From positions 1 to 64,000 of the forward strand of contig NZ_AUCB01000009.1 in the NCBI RefSeq assembly GCF_000429545.1: a stretch of 64,000 nucleotides of DNA, read 5' to 3'. Below the pieces are notes generated by a model that made no database searches, was not told the DNA's origin, and was given only the letters and a program-made list of their open reading frames with translations. Shown one piece after another: positions 44,782 to 53,643 of the stretch; positions within the stretch are counted from its first letter, which is position 1, and each line of letters begins with the position of its first letter. Source of the stretch: Arenibacter certesii DSM 19833. GTDB taxonomy: Bacteria > Bacteroidota > Bacteroidia > Flavobacteriales > Flavobacteriaceae. Position numbers and translations under genes: made by a program.

Positions 44782-45794
44782 TTAGTTAATTGGTCTTTAT
44801 ACGAGGGTAATATGGAAGTGAAATATTGAGCAGTTTCCGATAGGCTCTTTTCACTACGTCCCCCTGAGGCATTATTGTGACCTCCACCATTAAAGTGAGC
44901 TCTGGCAAATTCGTTTACTGAAAAATCTCCTTCCGAACGCAAAGAGATCTTAATAATTCCTTCGTCCTTATTTTCAATAAAGATCACTGCAAAAATTATT
45001 CCTTCTAGGGTAAGTCCATAGTTTACAAATCCCTCAGTATCTCCCTTTTTAAAATCATACCTGTCCAATTCTTCTTGAGAAAGAGTGATATAAGCAGTGC
45101 GATATTCTTCCAAAATTACCATATTTTTTAGAGCACATCCTAAAAGATGTAGTCTGCTGGGGGTGTTAGTATCGTATACCATGCTGTGAGCAAGAGTGTT
45201 ATTAGCGCCTTTTTCAATCAGGCTAGCAACTACAATATGTGTTCTACTGGATGTGGAAGAATATTTAAATGAACCGGTGTCGGTCATTATACCAGTGTAG
45301 AGACAAATTGCAATTTCGGGGGTAATGTAGCTTATACCTTTGTGTGCTTCAATGAGATTGTACACCATTTCACAGGTGGAGCTCATGGTTACATCGGAAT
45401 ACATTATTTTGGCATAATCGGACGGCTCTTGGTGATGATCAATCATTACAAAAGTAGCAGAGGCCTCTTCTAAAAGAGGTTGTAATTCGCCAATTCTACC
45501 TAAGTGATTAAAGTCTAAGGTGAATATTGCCGTGGCATCATTTATCAATTCCTTCGCAGAAGCAGCATCTTTTTCAAAATTAATGATCTGCTCATTATTT
45601 GGAAGCCATTTTAAAAATTTGGGAAAATCGTTGGGAGCGATAACTTTGGCTTGCTGCCCCATATCATTTAAATAGTGCCACAAAGCTAAGGTAGACCCTA
45701 CAGCGTCGCCGTCAGGATTTTTGTGAGGTATAATTACGATGCGTTGAGGAGTCTCAAGAAGCGCATCGATTGCATTGATTGTTTCTAAATTCAT
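44778..45794 (-). CDS. nrnA: DHH-family bifunctional oligoribonuclease/PAP phosphatase
   Basis: The 338-residue protein has the DHH metal motifs: IVIIPHKNPDGDAVGSTLAL, the FTLDFNHLGR Asp, MIDHHQEPSDY, and the C-terminal DHHA1 signature GGGHNNASGG. NrnA degrades short RNA and, in many bacteria, 3'-phosphoadenosine 5'-phosphate. It is the first gene of the nrnA-gldI-fusion operon, with a -7 element 5 nt before its ATG. Confidence 0.92.
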   Translation of the reverse strand: MNLETINAIDALLETPQRIVIIPHKNPDGDAVGSTLALWHYLNDMGQQAKVIAPNDFPKFLKWLPNNEQIINFEKDAASAKELINDATAIFTLDFNHLGRIGELQPLLEEASATFVMIDHHQEPSDYAKIMYSDVTMSSTCEMVYNLIEAHKGISYITPEIAICLYTGIMTDTGSFKYSSTSSRTHIVVASLIEKGANNTLAHSMVYDTNTPSRLHLLGCALKNMVILEEYRTAYITLSQEELDRYDFKKGDTEGFVNYGLTLEGIIFAVIFIENKDEGIIKISLRSEGDFSVNEFARAHFNGGGHNNASGGRSEKSLSETAQYFTSILPSYKDQLTK

Positions 45795-45799
45795 GGGCG

Positions 45800-45807
45800 C
45801 AAAGATA
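45800..45807 (-). promoter_or_regulatory. -7 element 5 nt from the nrnA ATG
   Basis: On the minus strand the order is TATCTTTG, CGCCC, ATG, again predicting a leaderless operon mRNA. Confidence 0.55.
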
Positions 45808-46031
45808 CAATTTAAAAATATATACTTTTATCCGGATCTTTTAATTTGACTAAGAATATTAGCAGTGTTTAGTCCCTGTTTTGTGGGTAATTTATTGGTG
45901 GTAATGTATTTAATTTGGGTTTTGGTATTTGGGTTTTGATAAGGTTTTGGTGTTTTTTTCAGGTGTAGTGATCGCCTTAGTGCGGTGATTATAACTAGTT
46001 AGGTGTAAGCAAACAGCCTGATTTTTTCTTC

Positions 46032-46061
46032 TTGTAGGTTGAAGAATAAAATGTATTTTTG
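46032..46061 (+). promoter_or_regulatory. Promoter of ndk
   Basis: TTG at 46032-46034 and TATTTTTG at 46054-46061 are separated by 19 bp, the expected Bacteroidota spacing. The ATG is at 46078. Confidence 0.75.
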
Positions 46062-46077
46062 CACAAAATTTAAAGAG

Positions 46078-46497
46078 ATGATTACAAACAGAACATTTAC
46101 CATGATAAAGCCAGATGCCGTAGAAAACGGACATATAGGCGGAATTTTGGAAAAAATAACCTCTGCTGGTTTTAAGATTGTGGCCATGAAATATACTCAA
46201 TTGAGCACAAGAGACGCTCAGGAGTTTTATGCAGTTCACAAGGAACGTCCATTTTATGGTGAATTGGTAGAATTTATGACTAGAGGTCCTATTGTAGCAG
46301 CTATTTTGGAAAAAGATAATGCTGTTGAGGATTTTCGCGCGTTGATTGGTGCTACTAATCCAGCGGAAGCTGCTGAAGGAACTATCCGTAAATTATTTGC
46401 AACCTCTATTGGGGAAAATGCCGTTCACGGATCTGACAGCGATGAAAATGCAGCCATTGAAGGTGCTTTTCATTTTTCTGGTAGAGAAGTGTACTAA
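46078..46497 (+). CDS. ndk: Nucleoside diphosphate kinase
   Basis: The 139-residue protein shows [18 protein letters not shown] at the start, the ARDGKT-like Arg region [30 protein letters not shown] and the phosphorylated His in [13 protein letters not shown]. It balances NTP and dNTP pools by phosphate transfer. I chose ATG 46078 over upstream starts because the promoter lies at 46032-46061. Confidence 0.96.
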   Translation: MITNRTFTMIKPDAVENGHIGGILEKITSAGFKIVAMKYTQLSTRDAQEFYAVHKERPFYGELVEFMTRGPIVAAILEKDNAVEDFRALIGATNPAEAAEGTIRKLFATSIGENAVHGSDSDENAAIEGAFHFSGREVY

Positions 46498-46515
46498 GAA
46501 AAAAGGAATAGGAAT

Positions 46516-46546
46516 AAAAAAACCGACGTTAAGTCGGTTTTTTTTG
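46516..46546. terminator. ndk terminator, bidirectional
   Basis: The stem AAAAACCGAC (46517-46527) with GTCGGTTTTT (46533-46545) is flanked by A and T runs and serves both ndk and the convergent DUF721 gene. Confidence 0.88.
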
Positions 46547-46563
46547 TTTCTGTAGTCTTCTAA

Positions 46564-46860
46564 TTAGCGAAGTACAATTTTTTTAACCAGTTCTCTTCCC
46601 ATCTCCTCGTTTATCATATTGATAATTTTGGATCTACCATGGCTTAGTTCTTCCCTTAGAACAGAAGAGGAAAGGGAGACAAAAAGTGTGTCGTTCCGCA
46701 GTTCTATGGCGGTAGTGTAATTGTTTACCCCGTTGCCCATCATTTGTTTCCACGCATCACGGACGTTCACACGATCCATTCCTTTTTGAAGTTTATTTTC
46801 TGAAATAAATTCTTGAAGGGCCTCGCCCATGCTGAGGTTGTTGTTTCTTCTTTTAGCCAT
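46564..46860 (-). CDS. DUF721 (DciA-like) protein
   Basis: The 98-residue protein is a compact DUF721 domain: MGEALQEFISENKLQKGMDR, VRDAWKQMMGNGVNNYT, a beta part LRNDTLFVSLSSSVLREELSH, and a helix EEMGRELVKKIVL. DUF721 proteins are related to DciA, the loader of the replicative helicase DnaB. It is only one domain with no N-terminal KH-like extension beyond the usual. It lies two genes from recF in the order recF-lipoprotein-DUF721, with gaps of 1 and 2 bp, so the three are co-transcribed. Confidence 0.82.
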   Translation of the reverse strand: MAKRRNNNLSMGEALQEFISENKLQKGMDRVNVRDAWKQMMGNGVNNYTTAIELRNDTLFVSLSSSVLREELSHGRSKIINMINEEMGRELVKKIVLR

Positions 46861-46862
46861 AA

Positions 46863-47279
46863 TTAATCGAGATTAATGGGGGTAAAACGTTTATAATGGT
46901 ATGTTATCTGTTCCTTGTTTACGGTACTAAAGTTATTCTCGTCTAAGCTGATGATTTTCTCTCCCCATTCACTTAATTGGTTCTTGTAGTACATGTCTAT
47001 GCTTCCATTTTTCTCTATTAAAGTAAAGTATTCGGCATCGTTAGAGGTGTCGTAAGTGCCTAAAAAGGTAGGCTGTACTTTTTTTCTGTAGCCTTTTTTA
47101 TCAGTTACTTCAATATAGTCAATAGTGGTGTTCACTGTGTATATTTTTTCGGAACCATTGGGGAAACTTACTTTTTCTATTTCCCAATAGCCATTTAAAT
47201 GGGGTATTTGCTCCCATCCTATCTCTTGTTTACATGCACTAAATATTAAGAAGAATATAAGATAATAAAGATTTCTCAT
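46863..47279 (-). CDS. Small lipoprotein with lipocalin-like repeat
   Basis: The 138-residue protein has a signal peptide with lipobox (FFLIFSAC) and a beta body with GYWEIEKVSFPNGSEKIY, VQPTFLGTYDTSNDAEYF and EKNGSIDMYY, the order seen in lipocalin-like domains of Bacteroidota. The function is unknown. I chose ATG 47279 over an upstream frame to 47372, since only the short form starts with a signal peptide. It lies between recF and the DUF721 gene. Confidence 0.78.
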   Translation of the reverse strand: MRNLYYLIFFLIFSACKQEIGWEQIPHLNGYWEIEKVSFPNGSEKIYTVNTTIDYIEVTDKKGYRKKVQPTFLGTYDTSNDAEYFTLIEKNGSIDMYYKNQLSEWGEKIISLDENNFSTVNKEQITYHYKRFTPINLD

Positions 47280-47280
47280 G

Positions 47281-48360
47281 CTATAATTTAAATATTTTAT
47301 ACGATTGATGCGTGTTTTTAACGGCATTTTCAGTTCTCTCCGTATGGGTGTCGCTAAGGAATATCTGTCCAAAATTATCTTCGTCCACTAGGCGGATAAT
47401 ATGGGTTACTCTATTTTCATCCAATTTGTCAAAAATATCATCTAATAGTAATAACGGCGTAGTTCCGGCCTGCTTTTTAATAAATTGAAACTGGGCTAAT
47501 TTAAGGGCTATTAGAAATGATTTTTGTTGGCCTTGGCTCCCGAACTTTTTGATGGGATGCCCGTCTATAGAAAATAATAAATCGTCTCTATGTATACCTG
47601 TACTGGTATATTGCAACGCTTTATCTTTTTCTAGACTTTCTTCCAATAAAGTTACAAGATCATTTTCTAATAACTTGCTTTGGTATGTTAAATCTACTGG
47701 TTCTTTTCCTCCTGAAATGGCGAGGTATTGCTCTTGGAAGATTGGAATGAACGATTCTATAAACGCGAGTCTTTTGTTGAATATTTCTTGGCCGTACTGC
47801 TGTAATTGTTCGTTGTATATGCCTAAGGTGGTTTTGTCAAACGTGTGGTTAAATGCAAAATACTTTAATAACGAATTTCTTTGGGCAAGTACTTTGTTGT
47901 ATTTGATTAAGTTTTGGAGATACGTTTTATCTGACTGGGATACCACTCCATCCATAAATTTTCGCCTGGTTTCGCTCCCTTCAATAATTAAGTCACGATC
48001 TGCCGGAGAAATAATAACTAATGGTATAAATCCAATATGGTCAGAGAATTTGTCGTACGCTTTGGCGTTGCGCTTAATAACTTTTTTCATTCCCTTTTTA
48101 AAACTGCAGAGAATTTTTTCCTCTCGGTCTTCTTTTTGGAACTCGCCTTCAATCATGAAAAAATCTTCATCGTGCTTTATGTTTTGGGTAGCTATAGGGT
48201 TAAAATAGCTTTTGCCAAAGGAAAGATGGTATATGGCATCTAAGACATTTGTTTTACCAACCCCATTATCGCCTACAAAGCAATTGATCTTTGTGTCAAA
48301 GTCAAAGCTCTGGGAGGCAAAATTTTTATAATTAATAAGCGATAATTTCTTTAGAAACAT
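47281..48360 (-). CDS. recF: DNA replication and repair protein RecF
   Basis: The 359-residue SMC-like ATPase has the Walker [18 protein letters not shown] near residue 30, the signature [19 protein letters not shown] with the Q, and the Walker [16 protein letters not shown]. RecF guides RecA loading at gapped DNA. It is divergent from the TPR-ribH genes; it heads the recF-lipoprotein-DUF721 unit. Confidence 0.95.
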   Translation of the reverse strand: MFLKKLSLINYKNFASQSFDFDTKINCFVGDNGVGKTNVLDAIYHLSFGKSYFNPIATQNIKHDEDFFMIEGEFQKEDREEKILCSFKKGMKKVIKRNAKAYDKFSDHIGFIPLVIISPADRDLIIEGSETRRKFMDGVVSQSDKTYLQNLIKYNKVLAQRNSLLKYFAFNHTFDKTTLGIYNEQLQQYGQEIFNKRLAFIESFIPIFQEQYLAISGGKEPVDLTYQSKLLENDLVTLLEESLEKDKALQYTSTGIHRDDLLFSIDGHPIKKFGSQGQQKSFLIALKLAQFQFIKKQAGTTPLLLLDDIFDKLDENRVTHIIRLVDEDNFGQIFLSDTHTERTENAVKNTHQSYKIFKL

Positions 48361-48455
48361 TCTGCGAAGTAAATTTTTTATTTTCCAATAGTCAAGGAAA
48401 GTTCAAAATATGTAAAATTAACCATAAATACTGAGCGGGATTTGGATAAAAACTA

Positions 48456-48463
48456 TATTTTTG
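48456..48463 (+). promoter_or_regulatory. -7 element of the TPR-ribH genes
   Basis: TATTTTTG lies 21 bp before the ATG at 48485. No TTG box at the normal spacing is seen. Confidence 0.55.
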
Positions 48464-48484
48464 CGCCACTAATTAAATTCTATA

Positions 48485-49249
48485 ATGGCAACTTACAAGA
48501 AAAGAGGTTATAAACCGAAAAATAAAGAGGAGGAGAATCAATTGGATCAGCAGGAAAGTACTACTGCAGAAGTGTTTAGTTCATTAGATGAAGGTGCCTC
48601 CAGATCTGAGGAATGGGTGTCTAGGAACCAGAACTATATTTTAGGGGTGATAGGTGTTATCGCTGTAGCTGTATTGGGGTATATGGCTTATTTTCAGTTT
48701 ATAGAAAAACCAAAGGCGGAAAGTGCTGCTAATGAGATGCTATATCCACAACAATATTTTGATCAAGCGTTATTCGCAACTGCGGAAAAAGACTCTTTGT
48801 TTACTTTAGCATTGAACGGTGCCGATGGTAAGTTCGGGTTTTTAGATATTATTGAGGAATACAATGGAACTCCTGCCGCTAATTTGGCTAAGTATTCCGC
48901 TGGTATGGCATATTTGAATATGCAGAAATATGATGAGGCTATTAAATATTTGGAAGGTTTCTCTTCTAAAGATATGATTTTGGGTGCTGTTGCTAAAGGA
49001 GGAATTGGTGATGCTTTTTTACAGTTAAACCAACCAAAAGATGCTTTGGGGTATTATGAGAAAGCTATATCTCACAGCACTAATGAGTATACTACGCCTA
49101 AATTTTTATATAAAGCAGGGGTAACCGCGCTCGATTTAAATAATAAAGACAAGGCGCTTAAATATTTCCAGAGAATAAAAGATGAGTTTTCCGCTTCTGA
49201 GGAGGCTAAAACCATAGACGCTTTTATAGGTAAGGCAAAAAGCATTTAA
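48485..49249 (+). CDS. Membrane-anchored TPR protein (YfgM-like)
   Basis: The 254-residue protein has a charged N-terminus (KKRGYKPKNKEEEN), one membrane segment (YILGVIGVIAVAVLGYMAYFQ) and then a periplasmic TPR region (AKYSAGMAYLNMQKYDEAI, KGGIGDAFLQLNQPKDALGYYE, KFLYKAGVTALDLNNKDKAL). This is the layout of E. coli YfgM, a SecYEG-linked chaperone partner; whether it does the same here is inferred. It precedes ribH by one base, so the two are coupled. Confidence 0.85.
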   Translation: MATYKKRGYKPKNKEEENQLDQQESTTAEVFSSLDEGASRSEEWVSRNQNYILGVIGVIAVAVLGYMAYFQFIEKPKAESAANEMLYPQQYFDQALFATAEKDSLFTLALNGADGKFGFLDIIEEYNGTPAANLAKYSAGMAYLNMQKYDEAIKYLEGFSSKDMILGAVAKGGIGDAFLQLNQPKDALGYYEKAISHSTNEYTTPKFLYKAGVTALDLNNKDKALKYFQRIKDEFSASEEAKTIDAFIGKAKSI

Positions 49250-49250
49250 G

Positions 49251-49733
49251 ATGGCAATTAAAAAGCAGAATTTATCGGATTATGATAAGACAACTGTCCC
49301 AAACGCGAAAGATTTTCGGTTTGGGATTGTTGTTTCAGAATGGAACGAGAATATTACAGAAGGACTTTATAATGGAGCTATAGAAGCGCTATTGGACTGT
49401 GGGGCCAAAGAAGAAAATATTATACGTTGGAACGTTCCTGGTAGTTTTGAACTTCCGTTTGGAGCTAAAAAAATGATCCACACCCAAAAAGTCGATGCAG
49501 TTATTGTAATAGGTAGCGTTATTAAAGGAGAGACCATGCACTTCGATTTTGTGTGTGGGGCCGCAGCACAGGGAATTATGGATCTTAACGTAAAAACGCA
49601 AACTCCTGTTATTTTTTGTGTCCTGACGGACAATAACATGGATCAGGCTATTGCCCGTAGTGGTGGTTCTCATGGTAACAAAGGAACAGAAGCTGCTATT
49701 GCCGCTATAAAGATGGCCAACTTGGGGAATTAA
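49251..49733 (+). CDS. ribH: 6,7-dimethyl-8-ribityllumazine synthase
   Basis: The 160-residue protein has the lumazine synthase motifs: FGIVVSEWNENITEGLYNGA, WNVPGSFELPFGAKKM, VIGSVIKGETMHFDFVC with the active-site His, and DNNMDQAIARSGG. It makes the riboflavin precursor from a pyrimidine and butanone phosphate. It is separate from the other rib genes, and follows the TPR protein gene by one base. Confidence 0.96.
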   Translation: MAIKKQNLSDYDKTTVPNAKDFRFGIVVSEWNENITEGLYNGAIEALLDCGAKEENIIRWNVPGSFELPFGAKKMIHTQKVDAVIVIGSVIKGETMHFDFVCGAAAQGIMDLNVKTQTPVIFCVLTDNNMDQAIARSGGSHGNKGTEAAIAAIKMANLGN

Positions 49734-49851
49734 TTTCTTCTAACCCCTCTTTTTATATAAATTAGTGGTAGATAAAGCTGGAAAGCTGCCATTGCCTATA
49801 AATGTTAACATATTTTAGCAACTGCGGTAAGGTAGATTTTTCTATTTTGAG

Positions 49852-49859
49852 TAACTTTG
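49852..49859 (+). promoter_or_regulatory. -7 element before the mutL run
   Basis: TAACTTTG lies 13 bp before the ATG at 49873, identical to the zapA-operon -7 element. Confidence 0.5.
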
Positions 49860-49872
49860 GGAATCTAATATT

Positions 49873-50163
49873 ATGGGAAAGTTTTCAAGATTACGTAAAA
49901 ATAAGAAGTTCAGTTATACGCCGCGTTATTATGACGATAAAGGGGAGGGGAATCCCTTTAAGATTGAACATAAATTGGACAAGTTTAGGCCTACCATGGA
50001 TGGCCGTTCTGGCCTTAAAGGCAAATTTTCCAGAGCTATTGAGGACTTAAAACGATCTGGAAACCGAGATCAGACCATTAGATTGGTTGTCATCATAGCA
50101 CTCCTAGTATTTATTTTTCTCTATATTATAGATTTCGATCTATCTATTTTTACTTCTAAATAA
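49873..50163 (+). CDS. Small membrane protein before mutL
   Basis: The 96-residue protein is basic and polar (KFSRLRKNKKFSYTPRYYDDKG) and has one hydrophobic segment near the C-terminus (TIRLVVIIALLVFIFLYIID). Close relatives are often named 'riboflavin synthase subunit beta', but nothing here supports this; the name likely arose from the neighbouring ribH. Its stop codon overlaps the mutL start by one base (TAATG). Function unknown. Confidence 0.75.
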   Translation: MGKFSRLRKNKKFSYTPRYYDDKGEGNPFKIEHKLDKFRPTMDGRSGLKGKFSRAIEDLKRSGNRDQTIRLVVIIALLVFIFLYIIDFDLSIFTSK

Positions 50164-52013
50164 TGGCAGATATCATTCAACTTTTGCCAGATCATGTAGC
50201 GAATCAGATTGCTGCAGGAGAAGTTGTGCAACGTCCCGCTTCCGTTGTTAAGGAATTAATGGAAAATGCCATAGATGCCGGTGCCTCTACAGTTAAGCTA
50301 ATAATAAAGGAAGGAGGGAAAACCCTTATCCAGGTTATAGATGACGGTGTTGGTATGAGTGCAACCGATGCGCGACTCAGTTTTGAGAGGCACGCAACTT
50401 CCAAAATCAGAAAGGCCGAGGATCTTTTTAACCTCAATACCAACGGTTTTAGGGGAGAGGCTTTAGCTTCTATTGCTGCTATTGCCCATGTGGAAATGCA
50501 GTCTAGAACAGAGGAAGATGAGGTGGCTACCCATATTAGGATCGAAGGGAGTAAAGTAATTTCCCAAGAAGTTACCGTAGCGCCTAAAGGAACTAGCATG
50601 ATGGTTAAGAATTTGTTTTTCAATATTCCCGCTAGGCGTAACTTCCTAAAATCTACCCAAGTAGAATTAAGGCATATTATTGATGAATTTCATCGGGTGG
50701 CATTAGCGCATCCATCTATCTCTTTCCATTTTTACAATAATGGCAATGAAATTTTTAACCTTCCAAGCTCCAATGACAGGCAGCGTATTGTTAATGTTTT
50801 CGGGGGCAAGACCAATGAGAAGTTGGTTCCAGTAAAGGAGGAAACGCAGGTGGTCACTATTAGTGGATTTATTTGTAAACCAGAATTTTCAAAAAAGAGT
50901 AGGGGTGAGCAGTTTTTTTTTGTTAATAATAGGTATATAAAAAGTCCGTACTTGCATCACGCTATAGTGGCAGCTTTTGATGGACTGATAAAAAAAGATA
51001 GCTATCCAGGCTATTTCCTTTATTTAACAGTAGACCCGGGCTCTATCGATATAAATATACATCCAACTAAGACGGAGGTTAAATTTGATGATGAACACAC
51101 GTTATATGCTATCTTACGATCTACCGTAAAGCATAGCTTAGGGCAATTTAATGTAATCCCAGCCTTGGATTTTGATCAGGATCAGAATTTGGAGACTCCT
51201 TATGAATATAAAAACAGATCTGCAGAACAACCACGAGTGGTAGTAGACTCTGGATTTAATCCTTTCAAGGAAGAATATATTGCAACCGGAGGGAGGTCTA
51301 ACGTCCAGAAACCATCTACACAAGGATGGGAGTCACTTTATTCTGGAATGGACTCACAAGGCGAAAGAAATAATGATTTTAGTAGTATCAGCTTTGAATC
51401 GGACACTATTACGGGCTCTATTTTTGATGATAGCAAGATTGGATTGGATGCGGTAACAACAACTTTTCAATTAAGAAGGAAATATATAGTGACCACTATA
51501 AAATCCGGGATGGTAGTTATAGACCAAAGTAGGGCGCATCAGCGGGTATTGTATGAAAATTTCTTAAAGAATATTACCGTAAAAGAAGCGGTGAGCCAAC
51601 AATTGTTATTTCCATTATCTTTAACCTTTTCCAAAAATGATAGGGACATTATCATGGAAATCCAAGATAACTTAACCAGTATAGGTTTTGATTTTGAGGC
51701 TATTGGAGATGAGGGAATTAAGATAAGTGGGGTGCCTTTATCGGTTCCCGAAAGCGAGGTGGATATGATATTAGAACAGTTGATTTCTGATTATCATCAA
51801 GATTTTGTTGTGGATGGATTTTCGCAGACTGACGTGTTGTCCAAAACCTTAGCAAAATCCTTAGCAGTGAAAACTGGGGAAGTGCTAGATAGAGATTCCC
51901 AGTTGGCATTGGTAAACGATTTGTTTGCATGTAAAGAATCTAGATTAAGTCCTTTTAATAAATCAGTATACGTTACCATTACCGAAGACGATATTGACAA
52001 AAAATTTTTATAA
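50163..52013 (+). CDS. mutL: DNA mismatch repair protein MutL
   Basis: The 616-residue protein has a full GHKL ATPase domain (AAGEVVQRPASVVKELMENA, DDGVGM, GFRGEALASIAAIA) and a C-terminal dimer domain. The endonuclease motif of most non-E. coli MutL proteins, DQHA-x2-E-x4-E, reads D454-Q-S-R-A-H-Q-R-V-L-Y-E465 here, with the His, Ala and first Glu all replaced. Nicking may be weak or lost. It is the second gene in a run of five. Confidence 0.94.
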   Translation: MADIIQLLPDHVANQIAAGEVVQRPASVVKELMENAIDAGASTVKLIIKEGGKTLIQVIDDGVGMSATDARLSFERHATSKIRKAEDLFNLNTNGFRGEALASIAAIAHVEMQSRTEEDEVATHIRIEGSKVISQEVTVAPKGTSMMVKNLFFNIPARRNFLKSTQVELRHIIDEFHRVALAHPSISFHFYNNGNEIFNLPSSNDRQRIVNVFGGKTNEKLVPVKEETQVVTISGFICKPEFSKKSRGEQFFFVNNRYIKSPYLHHAIVAAFDGLIKKDSYPGYFLYLTVDPGSIDINIHPTKTEVKFDDEHTLYAILRSTVKHSLGQFNVIPALDFDQDQNLETPYEYKNRSAEQPRVVVDSGFNPFKEEYIATGGRSNVQKPSTQGWESLYSGMDSQGERNNDFSSISFESDTITGSIFDDSKIGLDAVTTTFQLRRKYIVTTIKSGMVVIDQSRAHQRVLYENFLKNITVKEAVSQQLLFPLSLTFSKNDRDIIMEIQDNLTSIGFDFEAIGDEGIKISGVPLSVPESEVDMILEQLISDYHQDFVVDGFSQTDVLSKTLAKSLAVKTGEVLDRDSQLALVNDLFACKESRLSPFNKSVYVTITEDDIDKKFL

Positions 52014-52760
52014 ATGGGTAGAATTACGGATGCAGTAAAGCATTTGATCATTGTAAATGGGCTATTTTTTGTAGCTACTTATCTCTATGGAGACCAAATG
52101 TACGAGTGGTTTTCCTTATGGTTTCCAAAAAATGGTAACTTTGAATACTGGCAGGTATTGTCCCATATGTTTATGCATGGAGGATTTATGCATATATTAT
52201 TTAATATGTATGCGTTATGGGCATTTGGCTCGCCACTAGAAAGAATGTGGGGTAGGAATAAATTTCTATTCTTTTATTTTTCGGCAGGTATTGGTGCAGC
52301 ATTGATCCATACAGGGGTTAACTATTATTATTTCCATCAGGGAATTGATGCTTTGGTCGATTCAGGAATTCCCAAGGAACAAATAATGGAGATCGTTACC
52401 AATGGAAAGTACAGTCCCAATTGGTATAATATAGCTTCAAAGGATACGATAGATAATTTCCTGAGTGCCATTAATACACCGGCTGTGGGGGCTTCTGGCG
52501 CCATTTATGGGGTGTTGGTCGCCTTTGGGATGTCTTACCCTAATGCTGAGCTGTTCTTGATGTTTATACCGGTACCGGTAAAAGCAAAGTACTTTATTCC
52601 GGTAATTATTGGGCTCGATTTATTTTCAGGGGTAACAGGTTATTCTATCTTTGGGAGTGGAATTGCACATTTTGCTCACGTGGGTGGAGCCTTATTTGGG
52701 TTTATAATGATGTGGTATTGGAAAAAAAATCAGTTTAACAATAATCGATGGGATCTATAA
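52014..52760 (+). CDS. Rhomboid family intramembrane serine protease (1)
   Basis: The 248-residue protein has six membrane segments. The catalytic dyad is visible as Ser161 in VGASGAIYGVL and His222 in FAHVGGALFG, and the loop HMFMHGGFMHILFNMYALW is typical. An insert of about 60 residues (residues 102-160) lies before the Ser. It starts one base after the mutL stop. Confidence 0.92.
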   Translation: MGRITDAVKHLIIVNGLFFVATYLYGDQMYEWFSLWFPKNGNFEYWQVLSHMFMHGGFMHILFNMYALWAFGSPLERMWGRNKFLFFYFSAGIGAALIHTGVNYYYFHQGIDALVDSGIPKEQIMEIVTNGKYSPNWYNIASKDTIDNFLSAINTPAVGASGAIYGVLVAFGMSYPNAELFLMFIPVPVKAKYFIPVIIGLDLFSGVTGYSIFGSGIAHFAHVGGALFGFIMMWYWKKNQFNNNRWDL

Positions 52761-53638
52761 TGCGCAATCAGAACATTTCATACTATTATAATCGGTTAAG
52801 TATAGCCGAAAAGCTAATAGTATTTAATGTGGCTATTTTTATTATAGGCGGACTGATTAATTTGCTATTTGCCCTTCCCATTAACAATGGGGTAGATCGT
52901 TGGTTTAGAATCCCAAAAGATTTTTTCGATTTTCTTACCCAGCCTTGGTCGCTGATTACGTATTCGTTTTTTCATTCCGGGTTCGGGCATATTTTCTGGA
53001 ATATGATAATGCTTTACTTTGCCGGAAGGATTTTTTTAAATTTATTTGATAAGAAAAGATTTTTAAACGTTTATTTCCTAGGAGTAATCTTTGGGGGAAT
53101 GATCTTTTTATTGAGTTATAATATTTTCCCCGCTTTAATAGGTCAAAATACGTCACTGATAGGAGCTTCTGCGGGTGTAACGGCAGTGCTAATATTTATT
53201 TGCACCTATTTGCCTAACCAAGAGGTGAGAGTACTATTTTTTAATGTGAAGCTCTGGCATATTGGGGTGCTAGTGGTATTGATGGATCTGATACAAATTT
53301 CGTTTGGTAAAAATGTAGGCGGACATTTAGCTCATGTGGGAGGTGCCGCTTTAGGATATTATTACGCAATCCAACTTCCCAAAGGGAATGACATTGGTAG
53401 CTGGTTTTCAAATCTAATGGATAGCTTTGGGAATATGTTTAAGGGGAAGGAAAAGAAGGCGTCAATGAAGACCGTATATAGAAAGGAAAGTACGGCATCT
53501 AAAGCATCAGGGAATTACGATAAGGAAAGTCGTCAGCGAAAAATTGATGCTATTTTGGATAAAATAAGTAAGTCTGGCTACGAAAGTCTCTCCAAAGCCG
53601 AAAAGGATTTTTTGTTCAAGGCAGGTAAGGAAGATTAA
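52760..53638 (+). CDS. Rhomboid family intramembrane serine protease (2)
   Basis: The 292-residue protein has the rhomboid core with Ser137 in IGASAGVTAVL (A replacing the usual second G) and His192 in HLAHVGGAALG, the FHSGFGHIFWNMIMLYF loop and a C-terminal cytoplasmic tail of about 80 charged residues (KGKEKKASMKTVYR, KIDAILDKISKSGYESLSKAEKDFL). I chose ATG 52760, which overlaps the stop of rhomboid 1, over an in-frame ATG at 52748. Confidence 0.9.
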   Translation: MRNQNISYYYNRLSIAEKLIVFNVAIFIIGGLINLLFALPINNGVDRWFRIPKDFFDFLTQPWSLITYSFFHSGFGHIFWNMIMLYFAGRIFLNLFDKKRFLNVYFLGVIFGGMIFLLSYNIFPALIGQNTSLIGASAGVTAVLIFICTYLPNQEVRVLFFNVKLWHIGVLVVLMDLIQISFGKNVGGHLAHVGGAALGYYYAIQLPKGNDIGSWFSNLMDSFGNMFKGKEKKASMKTVYRKESTASKASGNYDKESRQRKIDAILDKISKSGYESLSKAEKDFLFKAGKED

Positions 53639-53643
53639 GATAG

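Noticed and set aside
49873-50163. Riboflavin synthase beta subunit
   Set aside because: The name used for such proteins rests on the ribH neighbour; the sequence shows only a basic tail and one membrane segment.
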